From positions 868,001-932,000 of the forward strand of contig NC_042507.1 of NCBI RefSeq assembly GCF_003054445.1: DNA of 64,000 nucleotides, written 5' to 3'. Origin of the DNA: Pichia kudriavzevii. Lineage: Eukaryota > Ascomycota > Pichiomycetes > Pichiales > Pichiaceae. This document shows, piece by piece, positions 17,956 to 29,400 of this stretch (position 1 is the stretch's first letter; each line of letters begins with the position of its first letter). The notes below the pieces were generated by a model, which worked only from the letters and a program-made list of their open reading frames with translations, did no database searches and was not told the origin of the DNA. Both the position numbers and the translations under genes were made by a program.

Positions 17956-20900
17956 ATGTCTTCTGACGGTGAAGAAGTTAATCTGCCCCGTTACAGAGGT
18001 ACTCTGAACGTTGACGCTCTGGTAGCTGAAGGTTCAAATGAGAGTTTAAAGAAAATACAAACGACAAACAACGGGGAATCCTCAACTTTAAGCGATGGCC
18101 TGGGGATTGATCTCAATGTGCCTGAGAATAAGGAAAATGTGAACCCTGTGAACGCATGTGATACGTCCAACACCAGCTTTCAAAGTAACAATCCATTTAA
18201 CAACACCAATACACATTCGAATTCTAGCGAAATTGAACTCATTACCCAGAAACTGTCGGAATTGAAGAGTGGAATTAAGGGATGGGATACTAGTGAAGAG
18301 GAAGTAGAGGAAGAGAACACAGCAAGTAAGGAGATCCCAGAAGGGGAATGTATGACTGAAAGCAACACATTAAATCCTTTCAAGCTGGATAAAGCAGTCT
18401 CTAAGCTTGCAGAAAGTAAACCACCGAATGCTGGCGCAATAGATACCCCCCAAAGCTTGACATCGACCCAGTTTCAGGCTATTGAAGAAATAACGAATTT
18501 TCATTTTTCAACGCCTAGGTTGTCGGAGTTGCATTCGGAAGCATTTGATCCTGTTCTTAAAGAAAACCAGGATTTCCCTATTTCTCCAATGATTGGCAGC
18601 TATGAAGGTTTGCAGTCCAATATGGAGAGTGATATGCAGCTCCTAACTTTGGATAGGCAGCTTTCGTTTAGAAAAAAAGAGGAAACAATTAAAGATAATG
18701 GAGCAGTTGCCAAATCTCTGGATCCTAAGAAAACTAGCGATTCCGTAAAATCACCAGAGGACCAGTCTTCTTTCAAAATTAGTGATTTAAATGTGAATCC
18801 TCCTATTAAGGAGCTTAAACCCCAATATCCAAAGCCTTTACAATCATCAACATCTTCTGACCATGATTTCAATTCAATAATTGACACATATGTACAGGAA
18901 ACACCTACTATCACTAACAGTGCAACTCTAGCTTCGAGCAACCCCAAATATGGAGTGAAACCAAATGCAGAACACAATTCAGGAAGTAGTTCTGGTGTTT
19001 CACTAGATAAACAAAAGAGACCTGGGGGTCATCAAAGAACCAATTCTGTTCCTCATGAGATAAAGACTAGACAACTACCAACCACTATCAATACTGTAAA
19101 ACAATTCTCAGAGAAAGAAAAAGAGAAAAAGAAGAGCAAACTATTTAATGGATTATCAAAAGCTTTTGGTTTGACTTCATCATCCAGATCATCATCTAGC
19201 ATCAACATTTCTGCACCAAAGAATGTGATCCTTAAAACACATGTGAGTTATGATTCTGAGACACGTACATATAAAGATTTACCTGAAGCATGGGCCAGAG
19301 TCCTAACAGCTCAAGGTATTTCTGTTGCTGAACAACAAGCTAATCCTATTGAGGCGGAAGAGGTATTAAAGTTTTACTCCGAAGCGTATGCCGGTAATGA
19401 AGGCGATAAATTCATGGACGTTCATGACCGTATTTCTTCGTCTAGTTATTTTAATGACACTACAAACGATTACGCCAACAATACTTCCAATGAGACAGAT
19501 AATTCTGCAACTTTTGCTCAGCACCATTCATCAACCAGCGATTCGTCATCGTCAAACTTCAATAATACTAATAACGTAAATCCAGGACAAAATGCAAACT
19601 CCGAGCAAACCTTTGGATTAAGTCAGTTTATTTCGAGTGGCTTTTCTGGCGATGCAGGTAAAGATGTTGAATACATTCCTCAAAGGCATGCACCACCACC
19701 TCCAAAATCACAATCTGCAAATACCACTCTTTTGAGCACGCCGATTGCTGGCGAATCACCTACGTTCTCCACCCCAAGTAGTAAGAGCATATCTATTTCA
19801 AGAAAGACATCATTGAAAAATGCCAGAAATATGTCTTCCCCAGGAAAAAATAAACAAAACATAACAAGTCCTACGAATTTAGGAACGAGAAGCTCACCAA
19901 GTTCTCCTTCAACGTCAATAATTGGATCTTTTTCTCGTCGGTTTGGCAGAAAGAAGTCTATTACCGAAGGAAGGCCCAAGATTGTCCATTTGACGGAAGG
20001 GATTAATACTCCGGGTGCACCGATCCAAATATCTTCACCAGCACAGGCAAACTTTACAGGCGTTCTACACAAAAGTGGTCAAGTGGTCCCACAAGCTTTG
20101 AATTCTTCTCAAACACTTCATGAGTCTAGAGAACTTCAACAGTCGCCAGCCCTTGGACCAGAGAGTTTCTTTGAACCAAGACGCCCACCACCTCCTTTAC
20201 CTAAAGCAGGAGCCTCAATAGGTGTAAATACCCCCGAAGCGATAGAAAAGTCAAACGCATCAACCTCTACACTTAAATCACCTGTGGCACTGAGTGCGAT
20301 GGAAGATGTAAAAAATGCAATTGAAGAAGAAGAAGAAGAAGTAAATGACTTTGTTTTGAAGCCGGTGAGTCCCTTAAATGATGAAAATTTATCATCCAAG
20401 GTAGAGCAGTCCTTACCACCAATTCCTAAGACTATTCCGATTGCAGAATTTGCAAACTCGGATGAAGAAGCACTTGATGAAAACACACAGGACCAAATGG
20501 AAGTACCTGTAGTGAAGGAGGTAGAAGTTCCTACAATTGAAGACAAGGAAACTGATACGAATTCAAGGCAGCACATTGATGATGAGGTTGTGGAGGGAAC
20601 TTTGACCTCAACTAAACAAGCGGAACAGGTTACTCCTGTTCCTATACCAGAAGCGCCGCAAGTATCTGCACCGAAGAGGTCTTCAAGCAAGAAGAAGCTC
20701 TCTGAAGAGGAGCAAGAAAGACGCCGTGAACTGCGTCGTGCTAAGGACCTGAAATACATGAAAAAATTACGTGAAATTTGCTCAGATGACGATCCAAATA
20801 ATAGATACCATGATTTGGTGAAAATTGGACAAGGTGCGTCAGGTGGTGTTTTCACTGCATTTGATGAACAGACTAAGCAATGCGTTGCAATCAAGCAGAT

Positions 20901-21696
20901 GGAGCTTGAGAAACAACCAAAAAAAGAGTTGATTATCAACGAAATTTTAGTCATGAAAGGTTCAAAGCATGGTAACATTGTGAATTTCATTGAGTCTTAT
21001 CTTCTTAAGAAGGACTTGTGGGTTGTGATGGAATATATGGAAGGGGGGTCGTTGACTGACATTGTAACACACAGCATTATGAATGAAGGTCAAATGGGTG
21101 CTGTTTGCCGTGAGACGTTGAAAGGTTTGAGATTTCTACATTCCAAGGGAATCATCCATCGTGATATTAAATCTGACAACATTTTGCTTTCGTTAAATGG
21201 TGATATAAAATTGACTGATTTTGGGTTTTGTGCTCAAATAAAGGACCATGCATCCAAACGTAATACTATGGTTGGTACACCATACTGGATGGCACCTGAG
21301 ATTGTAAAGAAGAAGGCTTACGGACCAAAGGTTGACCTATGGTCATTAGGAATTATGACAATCGAAATGATTGAGGGTGAGCCACCATACTTGAATGAAA
21401 CTCCATTAAGAGCGTTATTTCTGATCACCACTAATGGCAAACCAGAATTGAAGGATAGAGATGCACTGAGTGAAGATTTGCAAGACTTCTTGGATGCGTG
21501 TCTTGAGGTTAATCCAGAACACCGTGCAAATAGTGTTCAGCTACTAAATTCCAAGTTCATTCAAAATGCTTCTGATAATAAATCATTAGCGCCATTAGTT
21601 GAACTTGCGAGAGCGGAAAAAATGAAAGAACAGGAAAAGGATGAATTAGACTATGGCGACGATGGTGACAGCATCGTTGAATTTAATAGAACCTGA
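17956..21696 (+). CDS. STE20: PAK-family kinase Ste20
   Basis: 1246 residues (S. cerevisiae Ste20 is 939), longer because of Ser/Asn/Pro-rich spacers. A CRIB motif begins [16 protein letters not shown] at about residues 418-433 and would bind GTP-Cdc42. Several proline-rich segments follow ([16 protein letters not shown]). The kinase domain runs from about residue 951 to 1205, with glycine loop GQGASGGV, catalytic HRDIKSDN (Asp1070), DFGFCAQ and activation loop [15 protein letters not shown]. No PH domain is visible, which argues against Cla4/Skm1. The tail segment [15 protein letters not shown] resembles the G-beta-binding motif of Ste20. In the family it acts upstream of Ste11 in pheromone, filamentous and osmotic signalling. 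A Glu-rich run near 20325-20345 is low complexity. Confidence 0.93.
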   Translation: MSSDGEEVNLPRYRGTLNVDALVAEGSNESLKKIQTTNNGESSTLSDGLGIDLNVPENKENVNPVNACDTSNTSFQSNNPFNNTNTHSNSSEIELITQKLSELKSGIKGWDTSEEEVEEENTASKEIPEGECMTESNTLNPFKLDKAVSKLAESKPPNAGAIDTPQSLTSTQFQAIEEITNFHFSTPRLSELHSEAFDPVLKENQDFPISPMIGSYEGLQSNMESDMQLLTLDRQLSFRKKEETIKDNGAVAKSLDPKKTSDSVKSPEDQSSFKISDLNVNPPIKELKPQYPKPLQSSTSSDHDFNSIIDTYVQETPTITNSATLASSNPKYGVKPNAEHNSGSSSGVSLDKQKRPGGHQRTNSVPHEIKTRQLPTTINTVKQFSEKEKEKKKSKLFNGLSKAFGLTSSSRSSSSINISAPKNVILKTHVSYDSETRTYKDLPEAWARVLTAQGISVAEQQANPIEAEEVLKFYSEAYAGNEGDKFMDVHDRISSSSYFNDTTNDYANNTSNETDNSATFAQHHSSTSDSSSSNFNNTNNVNPGQNANSEQTFGLSQFISSGFSGDAGKDVEYIPQRHAPPPPKSQSANTTLLSTPIAGESPTFSTPSSKSISISRKTSLKNARNMSSPGKNKQNITSPTNLGTRSSPSSPSTSIIGSFSRRFGRKKSITEGRPKIVHLTEGINTPGAPIQISSPAQANFTGVLHKSGQVVPQALNSSQTLHESRELQQSPALGPESFFEPRRPPPPLPKAGASIGVNTPEAIEKSNASTSTLKSPVALSAMEDVKNAIEEEEEEVNDFVLKPVSPLNDENLSSKVEQSLPPIPKTIPIAEFANSDEEALDENTQDQMEVPVVKEVEVPTIEDKETDTNSRQHIDDEVVEGTLTSTKQAEQVTPVPIPEAPQVSAPKRSSSKKKLSEEEQERRRELRRAKDLKYMKKLREICSDDDPNNRYHDLVKIGQGASGGVFTAFDEQTKQCVAIKQMELEKQPKKELIINEILVMKGSKHGNIVNFIESYLLKKDLWVVMEYMEGGSLTDIVTHSIMNEGQMGAVCRETLKGLRFLHSKGIIHRDIKSDNILLSLNGDIKLTDFGFCAQIKDHASKRNTMVGTPYWMAPEIVKKKAYGPKVDLWSLGIMTIEMIEGEPPYLNETPLRALFLITTNGKPELKDRDALSEDLQDFLDACLEVNPEHRANSVQLLNSKFIQNASDNKSLAPLVELARAEKMKEQEKDELDYGDDGDSIVEFNRT

Positions 21697-21856
21697 TACT
21701 GGTGTATTTTGTAGCATATATAGAAAGACTATGATTTTTTTTTGAGAGTCAATGTAAGTGTTGCTCGCATGTAGCGAATCTGTGAAATGATGACTGTGGA
21801 AATATTAGAGAGTTATCTGAACGATTTCCAATGGGGCCATATCATTGCTTTTAAGG

Positions 21857-22252
21857 ATGGAAAACAATGATATAAATGTAATTATGGCGAGCAAATTGTC
21901 ACAAGGTGTTAAGTCAGTCAAGAGGAGGAGTAGAAAAGGGTGCTTGAGTTGCAAGAGAAGTAAGGTGAAATGTGACGAGCAACATCCAACTTGTGGAAGG
22001 TGTTTTCGTCGTGGAACTGAATGTGAATATCCTGTATCTACTCGTTCCACTCCGACAGAAACAACCGGAGATAGTTCAGTTGGTGTAGTTCTAAACCAGA
22101 AGTGTCGGGTCACTAAGGATATGGAACAAGAAGATGCAGGATTTGTGCCACACGTGAGGTCAAAAGCTGCAGAGTTTATTCGGTCACTTATAGATAAGAA
22201 AGGTTGTCCGGAGGTGAAAGATTTTTCACAAGTAATTAAAAGCATACACTAA
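21857..22252 (+). CDS. Short Zn2Cys6 binuclear cluster protein
   Basis: 131 residues from the ATG at 21857. The longer frame starts at a TTG. Residues about 25-60 form a complete Zn2Cys6 cluster with spacing C-x2-C-x6-C-x6-C-x2-C-x6-C, preceded by a basic run (SVKRRSRKG). Most fungal Zn2Cys6 factors are 500-1200 residues with a large middle domain. Here the frame ends only about 75 residues after the cluster, and there is no downstream continuation because MIF2 begins its 3' end 180 bp away on the other strand. The remaining tail has no recognisable activation or dimer domain. It may be a genuine compact DNA-binding protein or the 5' remnant of a larger factor. The cluster itself is undamaged. 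I do not recognise an orthologue. Confidence 0.7.
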   Translation: MENNDINVIMASKLSQGVKSVKRRSRKGCLSCKRSKVKCDEQHPTCGRCFRRGTECEYPVSTRSTPTETTGDSSVGVVLNQKCRVTKDMEQEDAGFVPHVRSKAAEFIRSLIDKKGCPEVKDFSQVIKSIH

Positions 22253-22432
22253 TGCCAGATTTTTATCAGGAATCATTTGTATAATAACACTGTACATTAC
22301 AGCACTCTAATGAGAAATACATAGTACATATAACATAAACATACACATCTAAAGTACAACAAAAAATAAAAACACCTCATAACTGTCCAAAGACCGCCCT
22401 AACAAGTTAGTAAAGTTTCATTCTCAGAATAT

Positions 22433-25123
22433 CTATTCATCTGACTCATCATTACTGTCACTTTCAGAAGTGATGTTATCTCCAATGACAATATACTTGG
22501 ATTGCACAAACATCATTTTAGCGGTAACATCACCCACATTGTGGAACTGGTAGTAATTACCCATAGGAATTTCGAATGAACAGCCCTCTGTGACAACGAA
22601 GGTATTTCGACTTAGAATAACCTCAACTTTACCACATATTACATAGAAAATAAAATATGTGTCGTGGTTAGACTTGACAGCCTTCCTTGCATCAAAGGGC
22701 AGTTCGATAACACCACCCCCACAAAATTCACAGTCCTGGTCAAACAAAGTCCCGACTTTGAAATATTCATCTTTATTTTTGATCACTGTAACATTTTTAT
22801 AGGAGTCGGGAGCATATGCGACTGTTCGGTTAACTTGTTTACCTGTTCCAGGTCCCTCAAACACCGATAATGAAAGTGCACCTTTATTGTTCTTCTGCCA
22901 GCTGGTTCCGGGGTCTCTTTCTTCTTTAAGAGAGCCATTTACAATGCTGTCTTCATCAGAATTTATAACTACTTCATGGGTCCTTTGCACAGGAGAACTA
23001 ACTTTTTTCATTTTTCTTTTCAAGTTAGAGTCTGAATCCTGGTATGCACGTTTAAGTTCCGAGTTTTTCTTGGGTCCTCGAGGTGTAGTTTTAATTTCAA
23101 TTGGAACAGTATGTGTTTTGGAAGCTTGCACATCGGGTTTGGAATCACTCTTAGCCTTAATGGCTTCCTTAACATTAGTGGTCTTTTTATTGTTTTTAGA
23201 AGCCTTTTCATTTAGTTTAGATGCTTTTCTAACTTTAACAGGGGTTGCAGGCTTTGTTTTCTTGCTAGGTGTACGTTTACTATGTCCTTTGTTAGGAGTA
23301 CCAATGACAGTCGATTTTGCAGCTTTAGCAGGGCCCTGAGAAAACATCTCGACATCTTGGTCTTTGTGCAAAACATTATCCACAGATTTGACAATCACAC
23401 CATTGATCTTTTCAGTCTTGTACACAATCTTCTCATTTTTCCATGTTGCCAACGGTGCAACTCTTGTTCGAGTAGAGCGGCGAACAAAATGTGGTTCATT
23501 TGGCACCTTAGCAGTTTTTGATGCTGTTTTCGACTGATTACTGTTAGGTTTCATCGGGGAATCCTTCACTTGCTGAGTGCCTTTGGACTTAAGTGGTGAG
23601 GTTTTTAGGGATTGAACAATCTTAGACTGTATTGTAGATTTCTTTACAGGTTGAACATTCTTAGACTCTAGTAGAGATTTCTTATCAGTAACTCTTGCTG
23701 CATTCGTAGTATTCTCTTCAGCGCCCTGTGTGAGGGTAAAAGAAGGGGGTTTCAAGGAGTAATCCTTGTTTAAAGTTGCACGACGAGGCGTTCTCAATTT
23801 TCTGATAGGCGAACTCATATTAGTTTTGGTGTCCTTAATAATAATACGTTCCACTATGTCATTTGTTGTTATTGATTTCCGTCTATTTGTGTTTTTCTGA
23901 GCCTTTGGGGATTCTGAATGTGTTTCTCCGAGAGGTTGAACACCATTAGACCCTTGATCCTGTTCGACATTTTCATTCCCTTTAGTTGCACACTCTGTTG
24001 ACATCTTCTCTAAAGCTTCCTGAGGTGCGATCAGTCCCTCACTTTTCGCAGAATCCACTGTTTTTGAAGTTGCCTGACTAATCTCCTGATCTACCTTCCC
24101 TCCTGTACTTTCAGAAACTAGTGGAAGTCTGTCAGACTTGATAAAAACATCCGCTTCTAACCCGGTTTTTTTTGACAATTCGATGGCAGAGTAATTCGAT
24201 TCAGATGGATGTACTGAAATCTGCCTCTGGGAGGTCTGTGTATGATTTGTAGCGTCGAGACGCTCCTCACTATAGCCTTCAGATGGACTTTGTGGAGGTT
24301 CTGTAGCTCCTTTATTCGCAGATTTTGGACGTTCTTTAATCTTCTCTTGCTCTGAATTGATGGACACTTTTTCTGAGATTTTTTCAACGCTAGTTATAGA
24401 TTCATTCTTATTTCCAATTTCTTTATTTGTTTCATTGACAGATACATCCTCAGGGATATCCGTCTCAAGGATGTTGGCGTCTTTAGATTTATGAATTTCA
24501 TTTTTATGTTTCACTTCATTTTCAGAAGTAGAACCCTCATTGCTAACTATGTTTTGAGGTTGAAATCTGGAAGTCTTTGTATTTCTATTCAATACGATAT
24601 TTTTGGTTAGCTTACCAGCGTTTGTGACCTTCCTCGTGTTAAGTAGGGAAACATTCGGTTGAGGAGATTGAGCAGCCGGAGAACCTGTCAATGACGTCAG
24701 CCTGTTCTTTGAAATCCTAATGGGAGTACCTAAATCCTCTGCATCTTTGATGGTTTCTTCAATTTCATCATCAGATAATCCCAAATTTTCATCAAGTATA
24801 GGTACATGCTCCTCTTGCTTACTGTTCACTGGGGTCACACTGGGCTCAAAATCAAGGTGTTCTGTATCATCTAGGGGCTTCACAGTTTTTTTCTCGATAT
24901 TGAAAGATTCGTTCATCAGTCTGAACCTTTCGGTCAATCTCTTAGCGGGAGAAGTTTCCCCCAATTCTGGAGTTGGCTCAAATTCATCTTCACTGAGGAA
25001 GAAATCGTTGACATCTTCAAGACCATTTTGTCCTTTCTTTGGCGTTCTTGTCACCTGAAAACCGGTTTTGCGCCCAACCTTCCCATGTAGATGAATCTGA
25101 TCAACCACGTTAGAATTCTCCAT
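22433..25123 (-). CDS. MIF2: Inner kinetochore protein Mif2 (CENP-C)
   Basis: 896 residues from the ATG at 25121-25123. The longer frame starts with a non-ATG codon. The N-terminus holds a conserved patch (GRKTGFQVTRTPKKG ... NDFFLSEDEF) like the Mis12/MIND-binding end of Mif2. The CENP-C motif RRSTRTRVAPLATWKNEKI lies at about 545-563 and would contact the centromeric nucleosome. A C-terminal cupin dimerisation domain spans about 800-885 (YFIFYVICGKVEVIL ... EIPMGNYYQFHNV). Between these parts is a long, charged, Ser/Lys-rich region with repeated short QSKIVQSLKTSPLKSK-like phrases. S. cerevisiae Mif2 is 549 residues, so this protein is enlarged mainly in its disordered middle. It ends in an acidic tail (SESDSNDESDE). 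Confidence 0.93.
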   Translation of the reverse strand: MENSNVVDQIHLHGKVGRKTGFQVTRTPKKGQNGLEDVNDFFLSEDEFEPTPELGETSPAKRLTERFRLMNESFNIEKKTVKPLDDTEHLDFEPSVTPVNSKQEEHVPILDENLGLSDDEIEETIKDAEDLGTPIRISKNRLTSLTGSPAAQSPQPNVSLLNTRKVTNAGKLTKNIVLNRNTKTSRFQPQNIVSNEGSTSENEVKHKNEIHKSKDANILETDIPEDVSVNETNKEIGNKNESITSVEKISEKVSINSEQEKIKERPKSANKGATEPPQSPSEGYSEERLDATNHTQTSQRQISVHPSESNYSAIELSKKTGLEADVFIKSDRLPLVSESTGGKVDQEISQATSKTVDSAKSEGLIAPQEALEKMSTECATKGNENVEQDQGSNGVQPLGETHSESPKAQKNTNRRKSITTNDIVERIIIKDTKTNMSSPIRKLRTPRRATLNKDYSLKPPSFTLTQGAEENTTNAARVTDKKSLLESKNVQPVKKSTIQSKIVQSLKTSPLKSKGTQQVKDSPMKPNSNQSKTASKTAKVPNEPHFVRRSTRTRVAPLATWKNEKIVYKTEKINGVIVKSVDNVLHKDQDVEMFSQGPAKAAKSTVIGTPNKGHSKRTPSKKTKPATPVKVRKASKLNEKASKNNKKTTNVKEAIKAKSDSKPDVQASKTHTVPIEIKTTPRGPKKNSELKRAYQDSDSNLKRKMKKVSSPVQRTHEVVINSDEDSIVNGSLKEERDPGTSWQKNNKGALSLSVFEGPGTGKQVNRTVAYAPDSYKNVTVIKNKDEYFKVGTLFDQDCEFCGGGVIELPFDARKAVKSNHDTYFIFYVICGKVEVILSRNTFVVTEGCSFEIPMGNYYQFHNVGDVTAKMMFVQSKYIVIGDNITSESDSNDESDE

Positions 25124-25369
25124 GCCGAATAGATGCGGTTTTGACAAAACAATGGTGCATCAGATGATTCTTATTAAGGAAAAGGGTGAATATATCTTGT
25201 TTCTGTCTCCATTTTTCCCCAAGGTATCTTGTGCGACACGTCTTTTCTTCCTTCTTATTACGCGAGGAAATTACATGAATATTGGGGGGTTATACAATTT
25301 TACGTAGTAAACTTCTATCAGGTGCTGTTATTTGAGATAAGCTAAGGTGGATGGAAAGTAAATGTGAGT

Positions 25370-26080
25370 TTAGTTTTCCTCCTTAATGAGAGAAACAACA
25401 TCATTAGATTCACCGTCATGGTATGCATATACCTTGACTTTAAATGCTGCGCATGCAACACCAAAGGTTTTTAGGATCAACGCTTGGGTGACATCGAGAA
25501 CTTGGTCCTTTTCAACCACACGGACGGGTTCAGTCAGCGTGATTTTACCGTGGACCATCTTGGTCGGAAGTTTGAATTTGTTTCTGAGGGTAGGTTCCAT
25601 GGAATGTGACATTGGAACATCCTCCTCAATAGGAATTTGTCCTCCTCTAGAATATACAATGCCTTCTGGTAGTTCAAACGTTATTGGTGATCTAGTTTTC
25701 GCTCTGGCATAGTCATTTCTAACGTATGAGTCGAAGTATTCAGTTACTGTTTCTGGGGTTTCGTCCGTTAACAAAAGACCAATCAATCCATTGTCGAACT
25801 TGGATAATTTATGCAAGTTGTTCTTGTATTCTTCCTCTGGCGTTTGTCCTAATGCCTTCTGAATGACCTTTTTCTTTCCGAGAATCAATTTAGACCCGTT
25901 CCAGTCTTTACGGATTTCTTGCAAAACAGGTGTTCTTACATCATCAAGACCCAACACAAAGGTGTATTTGTATGTATCTAGAGCTTCTCTGATTTCATCG
26001 AAAATTCTCTCCTTGTTCTCTCTACCCTTGGAATCAGTCTGGGCTAAAGTCACTAACTTGGATCTCTTTGATCTAGGCAT
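25370..26080 (-). CDS. MRT4: Ribosome assembly factor Mrt4 (P0-like)
   Basis: 236 residues, the same length as S. cerevisiae Mrt4, counting from the ATG at 26078-26080 (MPRSKRSKLVTLAQT). The open frame continues about 112 codons upstream, but that part is Phe/Lys low-complexity and lies in the promoter. The protein resembles the L10/P0 ribosomal family: the rRNA-binding N-terminal domain (KYTFVLGLDDVRTPVLQEIR, GSKLILGKKKVIQKALG) and the central insertion (PEGIVYSRGGQIPIEED). In the family it occupies the P0 site on pre-60S particles in the nucleolus and is later exchanged for P0. The promoter has an exact RRPE element 81 bp upstream. Confidence 0.94.
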   Translation of the reverse strand: MPRSKRSKLVTLAQTDSKGRENKERIFDEIREALDTYKYTFVLGLDDVRTPVLQEIRKDWNGSKLILGKKKVIQKALGQTPEEEYKNNLHKLSKFDNGLIGLLLTDETPETVTEYFDSYVRNDYARAKTRSPITFELPEGIVYSRGGQIPIEEDVPMSHSMEPTLRNKFKLPTKMVHGKITLTEPVRVVEKDQVLDVTQALILKTFGVACAAFKVKVYAYHDGESNDVVSLIKEEN

Positions 26081-26160
26081 GGTATTCGGTGTGGTGTTTA
26101 CAGGGCTTCTTTTAAATAAAAAGTTATCTACAATCAAAGTAAAGACGAATTTTTTTTTCA

Positions 26161-26170
26161 TGAAAAATTT
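26161..26170 (-). promoter_or_regulatory. RRPE element in MRT4 promoter
   Basis: TGAAAAATTT matches the ribosomal RNA processing element consensus (TGAAAAWTTT) exactly, 81 bp from the MRT4 start. RRPE is bound by Stb3 and marks ribosome-biogenesis genes in budding yeasts, which fits Mrt4. No nearby PAC (GATGAG) box was seen. Confidence 0.55.
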
Positions 26171-26282
26171 TAAACTGAGGAAAAAAACAGCGGTGAAAAA
26201 AAAAAAAGATTCAAAACAAAAAAGGAAAATCCTCAGAGAGAGAAAAAAAAAACAAAAAAAAGGCTCAGCGGTATCTTGTCGA

Positions 26283-26313
<31 letters not shown>

Positions 26314-26315
26314 TT
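26283..26315. repeat. (GT)n microsatellite followed by T19 tract
   Basis: A (GT/TG) run of about 7 units at 26283-26296 leads directly into about 19 T (26297-26315). It lies in the divergent MRT4-UFD4 promoter, where long poly(dA:dT) tracts commonly disfavour nucleosomes. Confidence 0.75.
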
Positions 26316-26447
26316 GGTTTTCTAATGGACAGTTGCAGTTCTCGAAGGCGTTTCAGAGAGACTACTGATTTGGTTGTTAGAAATATATTCCGGAAGAAAC
26401 CAACAGACAAATCCAATAGACGGTCAGAGGAAAGAGAGATAATTGAA

Positions 26448-29400
26448 ATGGTGGATCGTCCGAAAAAATCCCCACGTTCTAATGACAGCGATATTGATCT
26501 AAGCGATGCAGATGATGGACATGGTTATGACGATGAAATGAACGATAGTGACGAAGAATCTGTTTTACAGAGGTTGACGGGTAATTACAGGCGATTCTCG
26601 GAGACACAAAGATTTAGAGAGAGAGAGCAGAACAATGCATCGTTGGATATTGATGGCCTTGAATCTAATGTCCCCATACATGCGAGAAACCTGAATGAGT
26701 CGTCGTTTGATGACGACATAGGTCTAGATGATGAAGACATGGATGCGTTCCTTGGGGAGGAGTCTGATGATGAAAACCGTGATGTTGGAAGTGCGGAAGA
26801 AGGACGAGAGGACCACGAAGAAGAGGGAGAAGAGCAGCTACAACGGGGCAACGAGGAGGATGAAATTGACTCGTTTGAGAATAGTTCATTTGCTCATTCA
26901 GCGGCTCTAGCAATGCTTGCCAATGCCTTGTCATCATCAGGAAGAACATCCGATGAGGTCTCCGAATTGGAGCACTTTATCAATCAAACAAGAGGTCGTA
27001 GTTTTCCCTCAAATAATCAAAACAGTGTTGAAGGTAGAAATCTAAGTGAAGGTGAAACCAGAGAAAATTCAAGTAATCGCCACGGAAACCAAAGCCCAAA
27101 TATGTTTTTCATGAACTCTCTTTTGAACCATGTAATACCACACAGATCTTCAAGAATCGCTGGGCTAATAGATGGTTTAAATACACATGATAATGCATAC
27201 TTGATAATGGAAACATTGAATGAAATATCATCCAGTTTACTAATGATGTCCAGTATACAATCCGAACGCCAGGTTCCTACATTCAAGTTGGCAGAGGCTT
27301 TGGTTCGTGTTATAAATGAATACCCAGATGACTTGGAATTACAGCTAGTTGGCTGTAGGTGTATATATAACCTTGCAGAAGTTAATTTCAACTGCATTTC
27401 TGAAATAGTGTCTGCTGGTGTTATTGAAACCTTGAATGAGAAGTTATTGGATTTAAGCTATATAGATATGGCAGAACAGGCCCTGCAGGCGCTGGAGATA
27501 ATATCCAGAAGAGCCGGTAGACAGTGCCTAGTAAAAGGTTCTGTTCCAATTGTCTTAGCATATTTGGACTTTTTCACGATCCATGCGCAACGGAAAGCTC
27601 TTCAAATTTGTGCAAATGCCTCTGTGAATATTCCGCAAACAAAGGCAAGCGATGTTCAGACTGCGTTTGCGACAATCAAGAGTGTTGCAACTACATACCC
27701 TGATCCACAGTGCGTGGAGTCTGCATGGATATTTATTGCCAATACAATTAAGAGTTTCCAATATACCCCATCATTATTAACAAATTTATTAGACCTAGAA
27801 TTTCTTCAAAAGATATGCAATATTTTTCCTCTTGCCCTTGGCAATGGCAATCGATCTTCTGGATTGGTGAAGTTCAAGACCTGTATTTTTCTATTAAATT
27901 CATTTACTATGTTGGCCAATAATTCATCGAAATTTTCAAATAACTTATTGACTGAATGCGATATTGTTTCCATGATAACTAAAAGTTTTGCTTCATATAG
28001 TAATGCCATTGATAGTAATGACATTGATTCTCAATCCAGTGTCTCAATCGATGTCCTACTAAAATGCCCGAAGGATTTATTGATTGCTTTCTTGAAGCTT
28101 ATTTCAGTATTGTTACCACTAAAGGACAGTTCCACCAAATTTAATAACCACAACGATGTTGGTAATTATACCCAGTCACATCAATCGGCCAATCTAGAGA
28201 AGATTAAATTACTCGAAAGTGAGCATAATAATATGAACAATTTCTTCAGTTCAATCTTTCCCTTACTACTTAACATATATGATGCGACTGTGGAGTATAG
28301 AGTCAGACGTCTTGTTTTAATAGTAGTCCTAAGACTGATCCATCTAATGGCACCAGAACAGTTAGAGAAGATAGTTTATCACTCTAAAATTACGTTGACT
28401 CTAGCCTCTTCGATTACCCATGGTAAAAATCTGTTCAAAAATAAAGTAGGGAAGCAAAAAGAAAAAGAGTTGACTAGAAATTATTCTTTGCTGTATGGAT
28501 CATTGTTGATAACGCAGAGTCTTATTAATTGCAATCCTGAAGTCTTTTTGAGCGATTTCATGAAAGAAGGTCTGATCTCGCAGATGAAAGACCTATCAGC
28601 TATATTTCAATCTGAGTTTCAAAATATTGTTGATCATGACATTGAAAGTAGTGCAGGCTTGTATGATTTTTCAACCCAGGAGATATCTGATGAAAGCAGC
28701 AGTGACAACATTGAAATTGATTACGAGGAAGAAGAAGAAGAAGAAGAAAGTGATAGCTACGGCGGCGATTACGAGGAGGACGAAAGTCATGTACATCAGG
28801 CTGAAATCAATGACTTGGATAGTGCTACTGAAGGGTTATCACAAAGAATTCCTTACAAGAATGGAACGGAAAACACTTCCTTATTCAAGCAAAAAGCTTT
28901 TAGCATCATGGATGATGGCTTAGGTGATCTCTCAATGAGGAGTATATTAGACTCCTTATCGGCATTGTCAATATCTATTCATGATGATTATGATCGACTT
29001 TTGGCATCGAACAAAGTTGTGAAGTCTGAAAACTTTCAGTTTCTGGAAAGTTTTAAGGAGAAGTTGGATGCTGATTTGGCACAATTGAACAGAAGTGACT
29101 GGGATCAACTATGGTCAAGTTTTGCAAATTCCCTACACCCAAAAGCAAATGGTTCAGCAATTTCAAGTTTTGAGTTAATCTCATCAGGGGTAGTTCAAAA
29201 ATTGGTTGAAGTTTTTGAAACCCATAAAGATCATAACTTAGCAATGCACAAATCATTTCAGCATGTTTTTTGTTCATCATTCAGTCCGTGTGTCAACGAA
29301 CAGGCCTCACCATTAGCGTTTATTGTTAAAGCACTAGAAGAAGCGTTAGATAGAAACGAGTCTTTTGGAATAGTTGGGTCTGACAGCGATATCAATAGAA

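Noticed and set aside
26081-26416. 112-residue N-terminal extension of MRT4
   Set aside because: It is low-complexity Phe/Lys promoter sequence, and the ATG at 26080 gives the exact family length of 236.
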